Translations under genes and position numbers: made by a program
Shown here: piece after piece, positions 1 through 10,965 of the stretch
Position numbering within the stretch: the stretch's first letter is position 1
How the letters are laid out: each line of letters begins with the position of its first letter
The notes under the pieces: model-generated
The model's database searches: none
What the model saw: the letters and a program-made list of their open reading frames with translations, nothing else
What the model was told of the DNA's origin: nothing
DNA from: Rosa chinensis
Lineage: Eukaryota; Streptophyta; Magnoliopsida; Rosales; Rosaceae
Direction: 5' to 3'
Length of the DNA: 64,000 nt
NCBI RefSeq assembly: GCF_002994745.2
Contig: NC_037093.1
Span: forward strand, 66,731,510-66,795,509

Positions 1-15
1 GTTGGGAAAGGGTAT

Positions 16-1035
16 ATGTGTGATGGAATGTTCAAACTTAATATTAATAAAGTATCTACTATTTCTGTTTACATGCTTGATTCTTTATCTTTATGGCATA
101 ATAGGCTAGGACATGTTAATACTAGAAATTTAAATAACATGGCAAATCTAGATTTAATTCCAAAACCTGTGACTGATATGCCTGATAAATGTTCTACTTG
201 CTTGCAAACAAAACTGACTAGAAAGCCTTTTCCTAAGATTGAAAGAACCTCTACTTTGCTACAGATTATTCATAGCGATGTTTGTGATTTACATAGTACA
301 CCTACTAGAGGAGGAAAGAAATATTTTGTGACTTTCATAGATGACTTTAGTAGATTCTGTTATGTTTATCTTATACTTTCTAAGGATGAAGTTCTGGAAA
401 AATTTAAGAGATATAAAAATGAAGTGGAGAATCTTTGTGAAAGCAGAATAAAATATCTACGATCGGATAGAGGAGGAGAGTATCATTTTCCTTCGTATTT
501 TGAATCAATAGGTGTTGTACATGAAACTTCAATAGCCTATACTCCACAGCAAAACGGAGTTGCTGAAAGGAAAAATAGGACCCTTGTAGAGATGGTTAAT
601 GCAATGCTTCAAAACTCTTACTTGAGTAAGGGATATTGGGGAGAAGCTTTGCTCACTGCTTGTTACATCCTAAATAGGGTACCTTCTAAGGCATTAAAAA
701 TCACACCTTATGAACTATGGTTTAAAAGAAAGCCCAACTTAAACTACCTTAAAGTTTGGGGTTGTAGAGCCATAGTTAGGTTACCTGAACCAAAGATAAA
801 GAAGTTGGGACCAAAGGCAATAGAATGCATTTTCTTAGGATATGCAGAACATAGCAAGGGATATAGATTTCTTGTTATAGAACCCAATGATTCTATATCA
901 GTTAACACTGTAATAGAGTCAAGAGATGCTGAATTTTATGAAAATAAGTACACTTCTTTATCTAAAAATAAGAATGAAGTGGTGGAGGTTTTGCCAAGAA
1001 ACAATGATAGTGAATCAAATTCACCTAATATCTAG
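16..1035 (+). pseudogene. copia pol: GAG-pre-integrase and integrase
   Basis: The frame holds a GAG-pre-integrase segment (LWHNRLGH followed by a CSTC Cys pair) and an integrase core. The catalytic triad is recognisable: Asp in HSDVCD, Asp in RSDRGGEY and Glu in NGVAERKNRTL. The start is arbitrary because pol continues upstream of the window. The frame ends at a stop near 1033, and pol resumes in another frame, so there is a frameshift around 1000-1035. In a live element this enzyme inserts the cDNA into the chromosome. Here it is part of a dead copy. Confidence 0.85.
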
Positions 1036-2293
1036 ACTTTGTAGTGAGTCTGCTGAACATACAGAAATTAGAAGAAGTAAACGAAGAAGGATAGAAAAAA
1101 TTTTTGGACCAGATTTTATTGTGTACCTTGTAGAAGGTACAAGAGACTCACACAAAAGGCAAACAATGGTTACACCTAGTATAGAGTCTGATCCTCTTAC
1201 TTATGAGGATGCAATGAAATCACAAGATGATTCTTTCTGGAAGGAAGCTATTAATGATAAGATGGATTCTATCATTGGAAACAAGACCTGGAAATTGGTA
1301 GATCTACCTCATGGTTCAAAACCAATAGGATGTAAGTGGATATTTAAAAAGAAAATGAAAGTTGATGGAACCATTGACAAGTCTAAAGCAAGGTTAGTAG
1401 CCAAGGGGTTTACACAAAAAGAAGGAATAGATTATTTTGACACCTATGCTCCAGTTGCTAGAATTTCCACCATAAGGGTACTTATAGCTCTAGCTTCTAT
1501 CTATAAGTTTAATATACACCAAATGGATGTGAAGACGGCTTTCTTAAATGGTGAACTTGATGAGGAGATCTATATGCATCAACCCGAGGGGTTTGTCATG
1601 CCTGGACAAGAACAAAAAGTGTGCAAGTTAATTAAATCATTATATGGTTTAAAGCAAGCACCTAAACAATGGCATGAGAAGTTTGATAAGGTTATAATCT
1701 CCAATGGATTTAGAATTCATGAATCTGATAAGTGTGTCTATAGCAAGTTCAAAAATAACAAGGGTGTAATAATTTGTTTATATGTTGATGACATGCTTAT
1801 ATTTGGAACTGACATAGAAAGCATAGAATTAACTAAGAAATTCTTATCTTCTAGCTTTGATATGAAAGATATGGGAGAAGCTGATGTTATTCTAGGTATA
1901 AGAATTACAAGATGTAATGATGGTTTGATATTAACTCAATCACATTACATAGAAAAGATACTTAGGAAGTTCAACCATTTTGATACAAAATCAGTTTCTA
2001 CACCTTATGATCCAAACTTGAAGTTGTATCCAAATAATGGTAGAGCTGTAGATCAATTATCATATTCTAGAGTGATTGGTTGCTTAATGTATATCATGTC
2101 TTGTACGAGACCTGACATAGCTTTTGCCGTAGGCAAGCTAAGTAGGTATACTAATAATCCTGGTCAATCACATTGGAATGCAATTTCTAGGATATTAAAG
2201 TATTTGAAAGGTACCATTAACTATGGAATAAGGTACAGTGGGTATCTTGCAGTTTTGGAAGGATATACTGATGCTAGTTGGATAGCATATTAA
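1036..2293 (+). pseudogene. copia pol: reverse transcriptase and start of RNase H
   Basis: The segment carries the copia RT landmarks in order: KARLVAKGFTQKEGIDY, the first catalytic Asp region QMDVKTAFLNGEL, the YGLKQAPKQWH block and the YVDD box (YVDDMLIFG). It runs into the RNase H start (GYTDASW) and hits an in-frame TAA at 2291-2293. The frame is open further upstream (to about 926), but that part only overlaps the integrase frame. About 420 codons of RT are uninterrupted, so this part decayed less than the RNase H end. Confidence 0.85.
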
Positions 2294-2744
2294 GAGGATC
2301 ATAAATCCATTACTGGTTGGATTTTCTCTCTTTGGTGGAGGAGCCATTTCCTGGGGCTCTAAGAAACAAACATGTATTGCAGATTCCACCATGGCAGCAG
2401 AATTTATAGCCTTGGCTTCATGTAGCAAAGAAGCCGAATGGCTACAGAATTTATTGATAGAGATACCAATATGGCCTAAGCCAATGCCTCCGATCTCTAT
2501 TCATTGTGATAGTCAAGCAACACTATCACAAGCCTATTGTCAAGTATATAATGGCAAATCAAGGCATATTGGTCTGAGACATAGCTCTGTGAGGCAACTA
2601 ATAACTGATGGTGTAATAACCATTGATTTTGTAAGGTCATGCCATAATTTGGCTGATCCATTAACAAAAGGACTTGCAAAGAATTTGGTGTGGAAAACAT
2701 CAAAAGGGATGGGGTTAAAGTCCATTTCTAATAATCACCAATGA
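2294..2744 (+). pseudogene. copia RNase H, copy 1, frameshifted
   Basis: After the stop at 2291 the RNase H frame continues with DHKSITGW and then shifts frame near 2335. It resumes as GGGAISWGSKKQTCIADSTM, followed by AAEFIALASCSKEAEWL and the tail ADPLTKGLAKNLVWK. This is the usual C-terminal end of copia pol. A second, partly deleted copy starts about 0.9 kb downstream. Confidence 0.8.
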
Positions 2745-2848
2745 TGGAAACTCAACTCAACTCTTGAAACATCAAGTCCTTGAGTTCAATGAGCAAAGTA
2801 CATCATATGTAGTGATCGCAAGCACTAATATAAATTGATTATATATTT

Positions 2849-2856
<8 letters not shown>

Positions 2857-2884
<28 letters not shown>
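2857..2884. repeat. (TA)n microsatellite, copy 1
   Basis: An alternating AT run lies in the untranslated 3' part of the copia element. The same microsatellite recurs at 5984-6013 in the duplicated copy, slightly longer. Confidence 0.9.
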
Positions 2885-3194
2885 CCATCCCAAGGTAAGA
2901 GTGCTTGGTACCTGTAATGAATGGTGGAGGTTGAATTTATAAAACTCTTAATAGGCATGATGGAAAGTACTTTAATTACAGGGGTACTACATGCTTACCT
3001 ATATGAGTGTGAAGGTGGTGCCGCCTTCTATGCGACTTGTGCTAGTCTCTAGAGCACTCATGAAAAGGATACAAGACACAAGGCCAATCCATGTGTCGGT
3101 TTTCAGAACACTTGAAAGAAGTAGAAAACTAGTGTGTGAAATATGTCCGGTTAAGACACAATAGGATCGCAAGTTCAAAGCAAGTTCAAAACAA

Positions 3195-3579
3195 TAGGAT
3201 CATAAATCCATTACTGGTTGGATTTTCTCTCTTTGGTGGAGGAGCCATTTCCTGGGGCTCTAAGAAACAAACATGTATTGCAGATTCCACCATGGCAGCA
3301 GAATTTATAGCCTTGGCTTCATGTAGCAAAGAAGCCGAATGGCTACGGAATTTATTGATAGAGATACCAATATGGCCTAAGCCAATGCCTCCGATCTCTA
3401 TTCATTGTGATAGTCAAGCAACACTATCACAAGCCTATTGTCAAGGCATATTGGTCTGAGACATAGCTCTGTGAGGCAACTAATAACTGATGGTGTAATA
3501 ACCATTGATTTTGTAAGGTCATGCCATAATTTGGCTGATCCATTAACAAAAGGACTTGGAAGGAATTTGGTGTGGAAAA
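3195..3579 (+). pseudogene. copia RNase H, copy 2, truncated
   Basis: This is nearly identical to 2297-2700 and again encodes GGGAISWGSKKQ and STMAAEFIALASC. A 19-bp deletion at a CAAG repeat shifts the frame after QAYCQ. The copy is cut at 3579 by the solo LTR, and its continuation resumes at 5888. Confidence 0.8.
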
Positions 3580-5887
3580 TGATAGGAGCATTTTAATGCG
3601 ACGTTTTAACTGCATTTCCCTACATTTTCTGCGTTATTTCCTTAATAAAACTCTGTTTAGGAAAGTTTCCATTCTTTGATTGGGAAAGTTCCTATTTGTA
3701 GAAAGTTTCTATTTTTGTAGTTTCTATTTATCATTTTTAGTAAGTTTCCATTTTCGGTAGTTTCTATTTTCCATTTTTAGAAAGTTTCCCATTTTCAGTT
3801 TAGGAAGTTGCCATTTTTCATTTTAGGAAAGTTTCTATTTTTCTTATTAGTTTCTATTTTCAGGACCTCCGAGCTAAAAAGTGGAAATGAACTCACAAAT
3901 GGAAAGAGGAACTTGCGAACATTAAGGGGAGCAAAGATGAAGAACAATGAGCCACAGAAATGAGCAGAAATGAAGAAAAGAAGTTCTCCTGGTCCAACCA
4001 GGAAACCCTGTGAAAAGGAGGAAAGCTCACCAATGAAGTTTCCAACGTTACTATGAAAAAGAAATGGAAAAATAAAGTATTGTGACGTTGGAAGATGACA
4101 AGGCTTGAATGAGAAGCAACAAGGCCCAAGAACTCTCAAGAATGAAGTGGATTTTCGGCAAATGGATAAAAGGCCCATGAAGCCCATACATTTAGGGTTT
4201 ATGACGCAAGAATAAACCCTAGATATCATTATTGCCGTTCAAAGCCAAGAGAAAAACAAGGAAAGTGGCGTGAAAATCAGAATTATATGTGGAGATTTTC
4301 TAGGGCTATTTTTATGGAAAGAAAATACTTGGAGAAAAACCCTAGAAGGTTTGCCGTGAATTTGCAAGAGAGAAACAAGGAGCAACGTGAAAACCCTAGC
4401 AAAGATGACGGCAAAGAGATATCTTAGAGAGTTTTAAGGAAAGAGAAAAAGGTGGAGACCAAGAAAAGCTCAAAAGAAGTCTAGATACATTCCTACATTC
4501 CCTAAAGAGTTTTGGCCGAAATTAAATGTTAAAAATCAGAAAATATCTCTATATTTTGGCAAGAATTATTTAGGGAATTAATATTGGAATTTTGTGATTG
4601 GTTGGACCACCTCATAGGGCTTATGTGGCAAGAAATCATTGGAGGAAATTATGTGGAGGAAGCAAGCTATAGCCGTGAGTTTCTCTAGGGTTTTGGACGG
4701 CTTGGAGACCTAGTGGGCCGTCCCCTATATAATCTCCCCTCTTCTCAACGTTTGGGGTTCCATTCTTTACATTCTAGACGTTAGAAAAAAAAATCAGAAA
4801 ACTCTCTCTAGCCTAGCCGTGCTCTTCTCCATCCTCTAGGGCAACCACGAAGTGCAAGCAAGGCCAAGGAAGAAGAAGACAAGCCGTGCACTACCTCCAT
4901 CACCATCCGTGAAGATTGCTTTCGAAATTCAAGAGACCCATCATCACTTCATTCATCTCATCTTCATCACGGTGTAATCCGATTCTCCTTGTAACCTTTG
5001 CTTTGTAATTTTCGTTGGTCTTGCCTTAGTTGACACATATGTTTGAACACTTGTTGATTTCTGAAATTTTATGATTAATTGTTAATTTTCAGATTCATAT
5101 ATTGCGATTTATGGTTGCTTTTGTGTGAGTGTTTGATTAAATTTGCATGATAGAAATCTTTTGTATGATAATCTTGAATGGTTCGAAACATTTAGGGTTT
5201 TTATGTGAATGTTGCTACGAATTTGAGAAACATGGATCAACTTTTTTGTTTTGTGTTCTTGAATCAATAAGTAGTAAAGGTTTTGTGCAAAAACCGAATT
5301 TAATCAAAGAAGATTGCAATTAGGTGAACTTTTTCATACTAAGTTGCACATTTGAGTTGATAGCCTTTCTAGGTGCTTGTTGCGTTAAACATGTATGATT
5401 GACTAGCTTTCTAGGGCTTGAATGCATGTTTGATAGGATTAGTCTATTTGCTTTCACTTAGATTAATTAGCATTGAAAGTAAAATATGGGGAATTGTTTG
5501 CTTTTAACGTTTCACATGATCAACTCCTCTTGCATGACTATGATGAACAATGATGAACTTGAATCAATTTTAATCATGAGTTTCGACTTTGATCCTTGTA
5601 CTCACATCCCATTTGTGTTTTTATGTTTTTACATTTTAATTATTTAGTTAACTTAGTATTTATTTTCGGCAAAAGAAAACCAAAAACAAAATCTCCCCTT
5701 ATTTTCGTAAATAATGTTTATAATTGTGAATACCTTTGTGAATATTATACTTTGTTTTAATTTTAATTGTTTAATTGTTTGACAATGACAGGTGTACCCT
5801 CAATCCCCGGAATAGAACGATCCCTATTTACTTTATACTACTAATGACATTTCAGGGTTAAATTATATGCTTGCTTTGAGCGTATCA
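3580..5887 (+). mobile_element. nested solo LTR, about 2.3 kb, probably Ty3/gypsy
   Basis: The insert begins TGATAGGAGC and ends GAGCGTATCA, so the termini TGATA/TATCA are inverted. It is flanked by the 5-bp target duplication GAAAA (3575-3579 and 5888-5892); removing it restores the RNase H copy seen upstream. No gag or pol lies between the termini. A TATA box (CTATATAAT, about 4724) sits inside, as expected for one LTR left after LTR-LTR recombination. The large size and the ending (AATCCCCGG...GAACGATCCC...GCGTATCA) resemble LTRs of the Athila/Tat gypsy group; that assignment is from memory. Confidence 0.8.
3645..3870 (+). repeat. degenerate array of AGTTTCYATTTT in the LTR U3 region
   Basis: About ten imperfect copies of a roughly 12-bp word (AGTTTCCATTTT, AGTTTCTATTTT and variants) occur within about 225 bp at the start of the solo LTR. 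Arrays like this in U3 often hold transcription-factor sites; that function is inference. Confidence 0.7.
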
Positions 5888-5971
5888 GAAAACATCAAAA
5901 GGGTGAGTTCAATGAGCAAAGTACATCATATGTAGTGATCGCAAGCACTAATATAAATTGATTATATATTT

Positions 5972-5983
<12 letters not shown>

Positions 5984-6013
<30 letters not shown>
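5984..6013. repeat. (TA)n microsatellite, copy 2
   Basis: This is the duplicated counterpart of the 2857-2884 run, embedded in otherwise near-identical flanks. Confidence 0.85.
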
Positions 6014-6015
<2 letters not shown>

Positions 6016-6476
6016 ATCCCAAGGTAAGAGTGCTTGGTACCTGTAATGAATGGTGGAGGTTGAATTTATAAAACTCTTAATAGGCATGATGGAAAGTACT
6101 TTAATTACAGGGGTACTACATGCTTACCTATATGAGTGTGAAGGTGGTGCCGCCTTCTATGCGACTTGTGCTAGTCTCTAGAGCACTCATGAAAAGGATA
6201 CAAGACACAAGGCCAATCCACGTGTCGGTTTTCAGAACACTCGAAAGAAGTAGAAAACTAGTGTGTGAAATATATCCGGTTAAGACACAATAGGATCGCA
6301 AGTTCAAAGCAATGCTACTTCGCCCTCTTGATTTAACTTTGATGTATTCTCACTAAGCTAAGGTTCAAGTCCACAAGACACCTTAGTTTATGCATTATGT
6401 TTTCCAAGATTTTGTTCAAGGATTTTCCAAAACATTTTAAACTTTATACTTTTATATTTTGAAAATGGTGGAGGAT

Positions 6477-7114
6477 TGTTGGAAAGATTTTCAAATTATA
6501 AAGAAAGGAAAATAGAAGAGTTGTCAAACGGTGTATATATGTGATATATACAGAACTAAGAGGTGGTTATGACATGTATTGAAAAGGTGTTTCAGACCAA
6601 TTAATATTGCTGATTTTGAATTCAAAATCAAACAATATCTGTTGGCAATTGTATATAACTGTTGGTGAAGAGTTATAACTCAAACTGAAATGGTCTGATA
6701 ACATTTTCAAAAGGTATAACTACTCCTATATATTATGATTAGTTCTCTGCAGAAGGAGAGATGTGGACCTGCTTCTTCTTCTCTGTTTCTTTCTTCCAAA
6801 TCATTCAATCAATCTTCCTCTCTCTTACAAAAATAAAATCTAGAAACCATAAAACTGCAGATATAGTTTCTAGTAACCTTGAGCCTCTTGAAAACCTTTA
6901 ATCGAGTGTTGGGTTGATCTTCGTAAGTGCAAGACGCCGATCAACAATAGCAGGATTGCTAGGCTTCATTGTATCCTAAAGACTTATTTGATCAAACCCC
7001 TTTGCACACAAGTTAAGTGGGGCAAATATAGTCTAAAGGAAAGCGTAAATTCTTACGTGCCTTTGAAGCAATTTTCCTTTACTAGCCATAACCTACAGAC
7101 CCAGAGATTCAACA
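6477..7114 (+). repeat. probable 3' LTR of the first copia element
   Basis: It starts TGTTGGAAAG directly after a polypurine tract and ends ATTCAACA, giving TGTTG/CAACA inverted termini. A TATA-like CTATATATT lies near 6726 and the downstream half fits R/U5. The right end is the weak point, because another CAACA occurs at 6946 and no second LTR is available for comparison. Confidence 0.5.
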
Positions 7115-7805
7115 GAAGTAACATTTTCCGAGCTGCGAGTATTCTTTCGTTGCTAAAAAGCATGCCGGCCTAATCGTCATTCGTGGTGTATTATAATATG
7201 ATAGGAAATCCACTGTCTTCAAAATCATATTTTGTGCCGACAAGTCGTCTTTTATTTTATACAAATTCTAAGCCGAAACGGAGCTCCTATTGCCATCTTT
7301 TTGGAACAGTGCAGGCACAGCCAACTGACTTTCCATGCAACTTGATGATAATTTAGGACTGGTAATTCTGGAAAAAGATGGTTGGAAGTTTGTAGTCGGC
7401 ATCAGACATTCATTCCATGGGTCACACACAATAATTCATGTAAATAATGTCGTGTAAATCCGACGACTTCCGTGCAGCAGCCGCACCCACTTGAAGAAAT
7501 AATATTTAAAGTCCAACAGATTAAGGTCCAAGCTATTTGGTTTTTCACACGTAACAGGATTACTATAAAATTACTATTTGGTTTTTCACACGTAACAGGA
7601 TCTTATAACCAAATGTGACAGATTCTATAAAACAAAATAGTGCATACCTATTTAGGGTGGTAGTTGAACTCAATAAATTATGATTGAGAAGTGTTCAAAT
7701 TCTCCACAGAGATATCATGAGTTCATGACCCATTGACCACGTTATGTTCTATATTTAGTGCTAAATTGCTAATCCTCCTGTTGCTGGTGCTAATACTCTG
7801 GGATC
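7115..7805. other. intergenic, upstream of receptor kinase 1
   Basis: No coding region is recognised. It contains a 28-bp direct repeat (7533-7601) and should include the promoter of the downstream kinase. A weak TATA-like TCTATATTTA lies near 7747. Confidence 0.5.
7533..7601. repeat. 28-bp direct repeat upstream of receptor kinase 1
   Basis: CTATTTGGTTTTTCACACGT and the following 8 bases occur at 7533-7560 and again at 7574-7601, separated by 13 bp. The pair lies about 200-270 bp before the kinase ATG and could duplicate a regulatory site (inference). Confidence 0.85.
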
Positions 7806-10205
7806 ATGGCTTCTCTGTTTCACATTTTTCTTCTTTTTCTTGCAATTTATTCCCAAATCTCGTCTTCAACCTCCGACACTCTGAATAAAGGCTCATCCCT
7901 ATCTGTAGAGAAACCAGACGATGTTTTAACTTCACCGGATGGAGTTTTCACCGCCGGGTTTCACCAAGTCGGCAACAATTCATTTTGCTTTGCTATTTGG
8001 TACAGTGAGCCATTTGACCACTACAAATACAGAACCATAGTCTGGATGGCCAACCGTGACCAGCCAGTCAATGGCAAACACTCAAAGCTCTCCCTCCTCA
8101 AAACTGGTGATCTCATCTTAACCGACGCTGGTCAATCCAATGTTTGGTCCACAGCCACCACTTCAGTCTCTCCGGCGAACTTAAGCCTCCACAATTCCGG
8201 CAATCTTGTTTTGCTCAACTCGGAGCATGTCATTCTATGGCAGAGCTTTGATTACCCTACTGATACTCTTCTTTCGAGCCAACCACTCACCAGAAGCACA
8301 ATCCTTGTCTCCATGAGAAGCCCGAGCAACTACTCCTCAGGCTTCTACAAGCTCTTCTTTGACAATGACAACCTTCTCCGGCTACTCTTCGACGGTCTTG
8401 AGGTTTCAAGTGTGTATTGGTTTGAGCCGTGGCTCACAGGCCGAGACGCCGGAAGGTCCACAGATAACAGCAGTAGAGTTGCCGTGATGGATTCCCTAGG
8501 CAAGTTTACTTCATCGGACACCTATACTTTGATCGCTTCCGATTATGGTGCAGCTTGGCAGAGAAGACTGACGGTTGATTGTGATGGAAATGTTCGGTTG
8601 CACAGCCGGGCCAAACCCGGAGACAGATGGATTGTGACAGGGCAGATCATTCAAGATCCTTGTAAGATTCATGGGGTTTGTGGTCCTAATAGTGTGTGCA
8701 GCTATGAGCCTGGCACCGGAAGAAAATGTTCTTGCATTCCTGGTTACAAAATGTCAAATCTTACTGATTGGTATTATGGTTGTGAACCTGAGTTCAATTA
8801 CACTTGCGGTAGAGGTGAGTCTAGTTTCTTCAAGCTCTCGAAGCTCGAGTTTTTCGGGTACGATTACGGATACTTCACCAACTACACCTTTATGGAGTGT
8901 CAGGATCTTTGTTTGCAGCTGTGTAACTGCAAAGGGTTCCAATACTCTCGAATCCCAAGCCTTAGTATATATAGCTGTTATCCGAAAACAGTGTTGCTCA
9001 ATGGTTACAGGTCTCCTAGCTTTTTCGGAGACATATATTTGAGAGTGCCAAAGATACATCTGTCATCTTATGGATTGCCACAACAAGATTATAGTTTGAG
9101 TTGCTTAGATAAGGTGGTTGAGCTAGACAGAACCTACGAGAAGAGCCGTGTAACTGGTCTAGTGAAATTTTTGCTATGGTTTGCCTGTGGAGTTGGAGGG
9201 TTCGAGATCATTTGTATACTTTTGGTTTTGGGTCTAATAACTCGAAACCGGAGAGATTCCACTGAGGATAAGTACGGTTACCATCTTGCTGCAACTGGAT
9301 TCAAGAGGTTTAGCTACGCTGAGCTTAAGAAGGCGACGCGGGGTTTTAGTGAAGAAATTGGAAGAGGAGCAGGAGGTGTTGTTTACAAAGCTGTGTTGGC
9401 TGATCATCGAGTTGCAGCGATCAAGAGGCTTAATGAAACCAACCAAGGAGAAGGTGAGTTTTCAGCAGAAGTCAACACTATTGGGAGGCTGAACCATATG
9501 CATTTGATTGAGATGTGGGGATATTGCTCGGAGGGAAAGCACAGGCTTCTTGTTTATGAGTACATGGAGCATGGTTCCTTGGCACAAAAGTTAGCTTCCA
9601 ATGTCCTTGATTGGGAAAAGAGGTTTGAGATTGCTCTAGGCACTGCAAAGGGTCTTGCTTATTTGCATGAAGAATGTTTGGAGTGGGTTTTACATTGTGA
9701 TGTGAAGCCTCAAAACATACTCTTGGACTCCAATTATCAACCAAAGGTTGCAGATTTTGGCCTATCCAAGCTCCTCGACAGAGATGACCTTAAGAACTGG
9801 AGCTTTTCGAGGATACGAGGAACTAGAGGTTACATTGCTCCGGAGTGGGTTTACAATTTGCCTATCACATCCAAAGTGGATGTGTACAGCTATGGGGTTG
9901 TGGTGTTGGAGATGGTGACCGGAAAGAACCCGATTAAGCCGGATGTGGATGCCATTGATGGTGAGCAGAGAAGGCTGATCATGTGGGTGAGGGAGAAATT
10001 ACATAATGGAACTTCTGCTAGTGAAATTGAAGCTCGGATAGGAGACGTCATAGACCCTTCGTTTGAAGGTAAATATGATGTAAAAAAGATGGGGATTCTG
10101 TTGGGAGTGGCTTTACATTGCGTAGAGGAAGACAGAGACGCGAGACCAACTATGAGCCAAGTCGTTGAGATGCTTGTGCCGCTTGACAAAGACCAAGAAC
10201 ATTAG
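7806..10205 (+). CDS. G-type lectin S-receptor-like Ser/Thr kinase (ZmPK1-like), gene 1
   Basis: An intact single-exon reading frame of 799 codons encodes a plasma-membrane receptor kinase. Domains in order: signal peptide (about 1-22), bulb-type lectin (about 30-150, with WMANRDQPV), S-locus-like region, EGF-like Cys cluster from Cys286, PAN/apple domain (about 335-410), one membrane segment (about 453-477) and a kinase domain (about 513-790). Kinase landmarks: glycine loop GRGAGG (519-524), Lys540, catalytic loop HCDVKPQN with Asp632, DFG Asp650 and APEW. Cys replaces Arg before the catalytic Asp, so this is a non-RD kinase, a class often linked to immune receptors. The length and lack of introns are usual for the ZmPK1-like group. 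The chosen ATG gives a good signal peptide. The ligand is unknown. Two paralogues lie downstream on the same strand. Confidence 0.93.
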   Translation: MASLFHIFLLFLAIYSQISSSTSDTLNKGSSLSVEKPDDVLTSPDGVFTAGFHQVGNNSFCFAIWYSEPFDHYKYRTIVWMANRDQPVNGKHSKLSLLKTGDLILTDAGQSNVWSTATTSVSPANLSLHNSGNLVLLNSEHVILWQSFDYPTDTLLSSQPLTRSTILVSMRSPSNYSSGFYKLFFDNDNLLRLLFDGLEVSSVYWFEPWLTGRDAGRSTDNSSRVAVMDSLGKFTSSDTYTLIASDYGAAWQRRLTVDCDGNVRLHSRAKPGDRWIVTGQIIQDPCKIHGVCGPNSVCSYEPGTGRKCSCIPGYKMSNLTDWYYGCEPEFNYTCGRGESSFFKLSKLEFFGYDYGYFTNYTFMECQDLCLQLCNCKGFQYSRIPSLSIYSCYPKTVLLNGYRSPSFFGDIYLRVPKIHLSSYGLPQQDYSLSCLDKVVELDRTYEKSRVTGLVKFLLWFACGVGGFEIICILLVLGLITRNRRDSTEDKYGYHLAATGFKRFSYAELKKATRGFSEEIGRGAGGVVYKAVLADHRVAAIKRLNETNQGEGEFSAEVNTIGRLNHMHLIEMWGYCSEGKHRLLVYEYMEHGSLAQKLASNVLDWEKRFEIALGTAKGLAYLHEECLEWVLHCDVKPQNILLDSNYQPKVADFGLSKLLDRDDLKNWSFSRIRGTRGYIAPEWVYNLPITSKVDVYSYGVVVLEMVTGKNPIKPDVDAIDGEQRRLIMWVREKLHNGTSASEIEARIGDVIDPSFEGKYDVKKMGILLGVALHCVEEDRDARPTMSQVVEMLVPLDKDQEH

Positions 10206-10665
10206 CAAAAGATTCACTGACCGGCGGCTTTTTTTTTTCTTGGTTTCTGGCGGCTTTGCTGTGTCATGGTGTATTTACCAATCTACCGTACAAAAATGTA
10301 TTTTTTTATATAACAAATAATGCGATATTTTATTCATGGTAGTCAATTCTTTTGAATAGAAACTGATATTATTAGAATTAATAGACAAAGGCTAGAGTTT
10401 ACATGTATGGGCTGTGCTTGATAGTATGTTAGCATATTTTCGACTTTTACTAACTTTATATTCTCAACACTACTTCGCCACCTAACACTTCACACTAGTG
10501 AGTCGCCACCTAACACTTCACACTTATAGTGGCGCATTTTATATGTCTTCAAAGGAGCAACTGTACTATGGAAGCAAGGACAAGAAGCTGCTGTTGGTTT
10601 TGCATGCATGCACAATTAAGTGAGCATTTGTTTATCATCTCTAGTTAGAGAATTGTAAGATTTGG
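10206..10665. other. 3' flank of receptor kinase 1
   Basis: No gene is seen. It presumably holds the 3' UTR and terminator. A 22-bp word is repeated at 10475 and 10503. The right end is the target duplication GAGGT (10666-10670) of copia element A. Confidence 0.5.
10475..10524. repeat. 22-bp direct repeat
   Basis: TCGCCACCTAACACTTCACA plus CT occurs at 10475-10496 and 10503-10524, a period of 28 bp. The function is unknown. Confidence 0.85.
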
Positions 10666-10670
10666 GAGGT

Positions 10671-10914
10671 TGTTGTAAAACAGAAAAATTTCAGAGAGAG
10701 AGAGAGAGAGTTTGGACACAGAGAATTAGATTGTGTGTCTTATTCATCTCACCATAAGGAGCCTTATATAGGACTACATGGTGTACACGAAAGGGTAATG
10801 CTTAATTACAATCCAATCACTCCTACAATTACAACCTATCAATCACCAATCTATAGGGATAGGCACCTATTACTCAACATCTATTTACATGATTATCCAC
10901 AAATATTTACAACA
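10671..10914 (-). repeat. 3' LTR of element A
   Basis: 244 bp, TGTTG to CAACA. On the minus strand it has a TATA box (CCTATATAAGG; plus-strand about 10761-10771) and a CT-rich tract near its end (plus-strand GA repeat, about 10692-10710). It differs from the partner LTR at two positions. Confidence 0.93.
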
Positions 10915-10965
10915 CTCCCCCTTGGATATTCCATGTCAATAGTGTTGCATAGGCTGAGCGCTTCT

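Larger units (their letters stand above)
2296..6312 (+). repeat. tandem duplication of RNase H plus 3' untranslated region
   Basis: The stretch from GGATCATAAATCC (about 2297) to the AGGATCGCAAGTTCAAAGC region (about 3182) is repeated from about 3195 to 6312, apart from the 2.3-kb insertion. Copy 2 differs from copy 1 by a 19-bp deletion at a CAAG microhomology (near 3444) and by loss of roughly 75 bp just after the solo LTR (near 5900). The junction near 3175-3195 has a short slipped repeat of CAAGTTCAAA. Unequal exchange or template switching during reverse transcription would explain it. Confidence 0.8.
1..7114 (+). mobile_element. Ty1/copia LTR retrotransposon, 5' end outside window, degraded
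   Basis: The element enters from the left edge already inside pol: GAG-pre-integrase, integrase, reverse transcriptase and RNase H follow in copia order. The 3' part is enlarged by a tandem duplication (second copy from about 3190) and a nested solo LTR (3580-5887). A purine-rich tract (AAAATGGTGGAGGAT, about 6462-6476) directly precedes TGTTGGAAAG, the likely 3' LTR start. The reading frame is broken several times, so the copy cannot be autonomous. The 3' boundary is uncertain (CAACA at 7114, or an alternative at 6946), and no target duplication can be checked because the 5' LTR is outside the window. Confidence 0.8.

Noticed and set aside
3795..4229. 144-codon minus-strand frame within the solo LTR
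   Set aside because: LTRs are non-coding and the frame has no domain; it overlaps the repeat array.
8754..10189. Several open frames antisense or out of frame within receptor kinase 1 (and likewise 35890-37865 in kinase 3)
   Set aside because: They are shadows of the conserved kinase and lectin codons and show no independent domain or start context.
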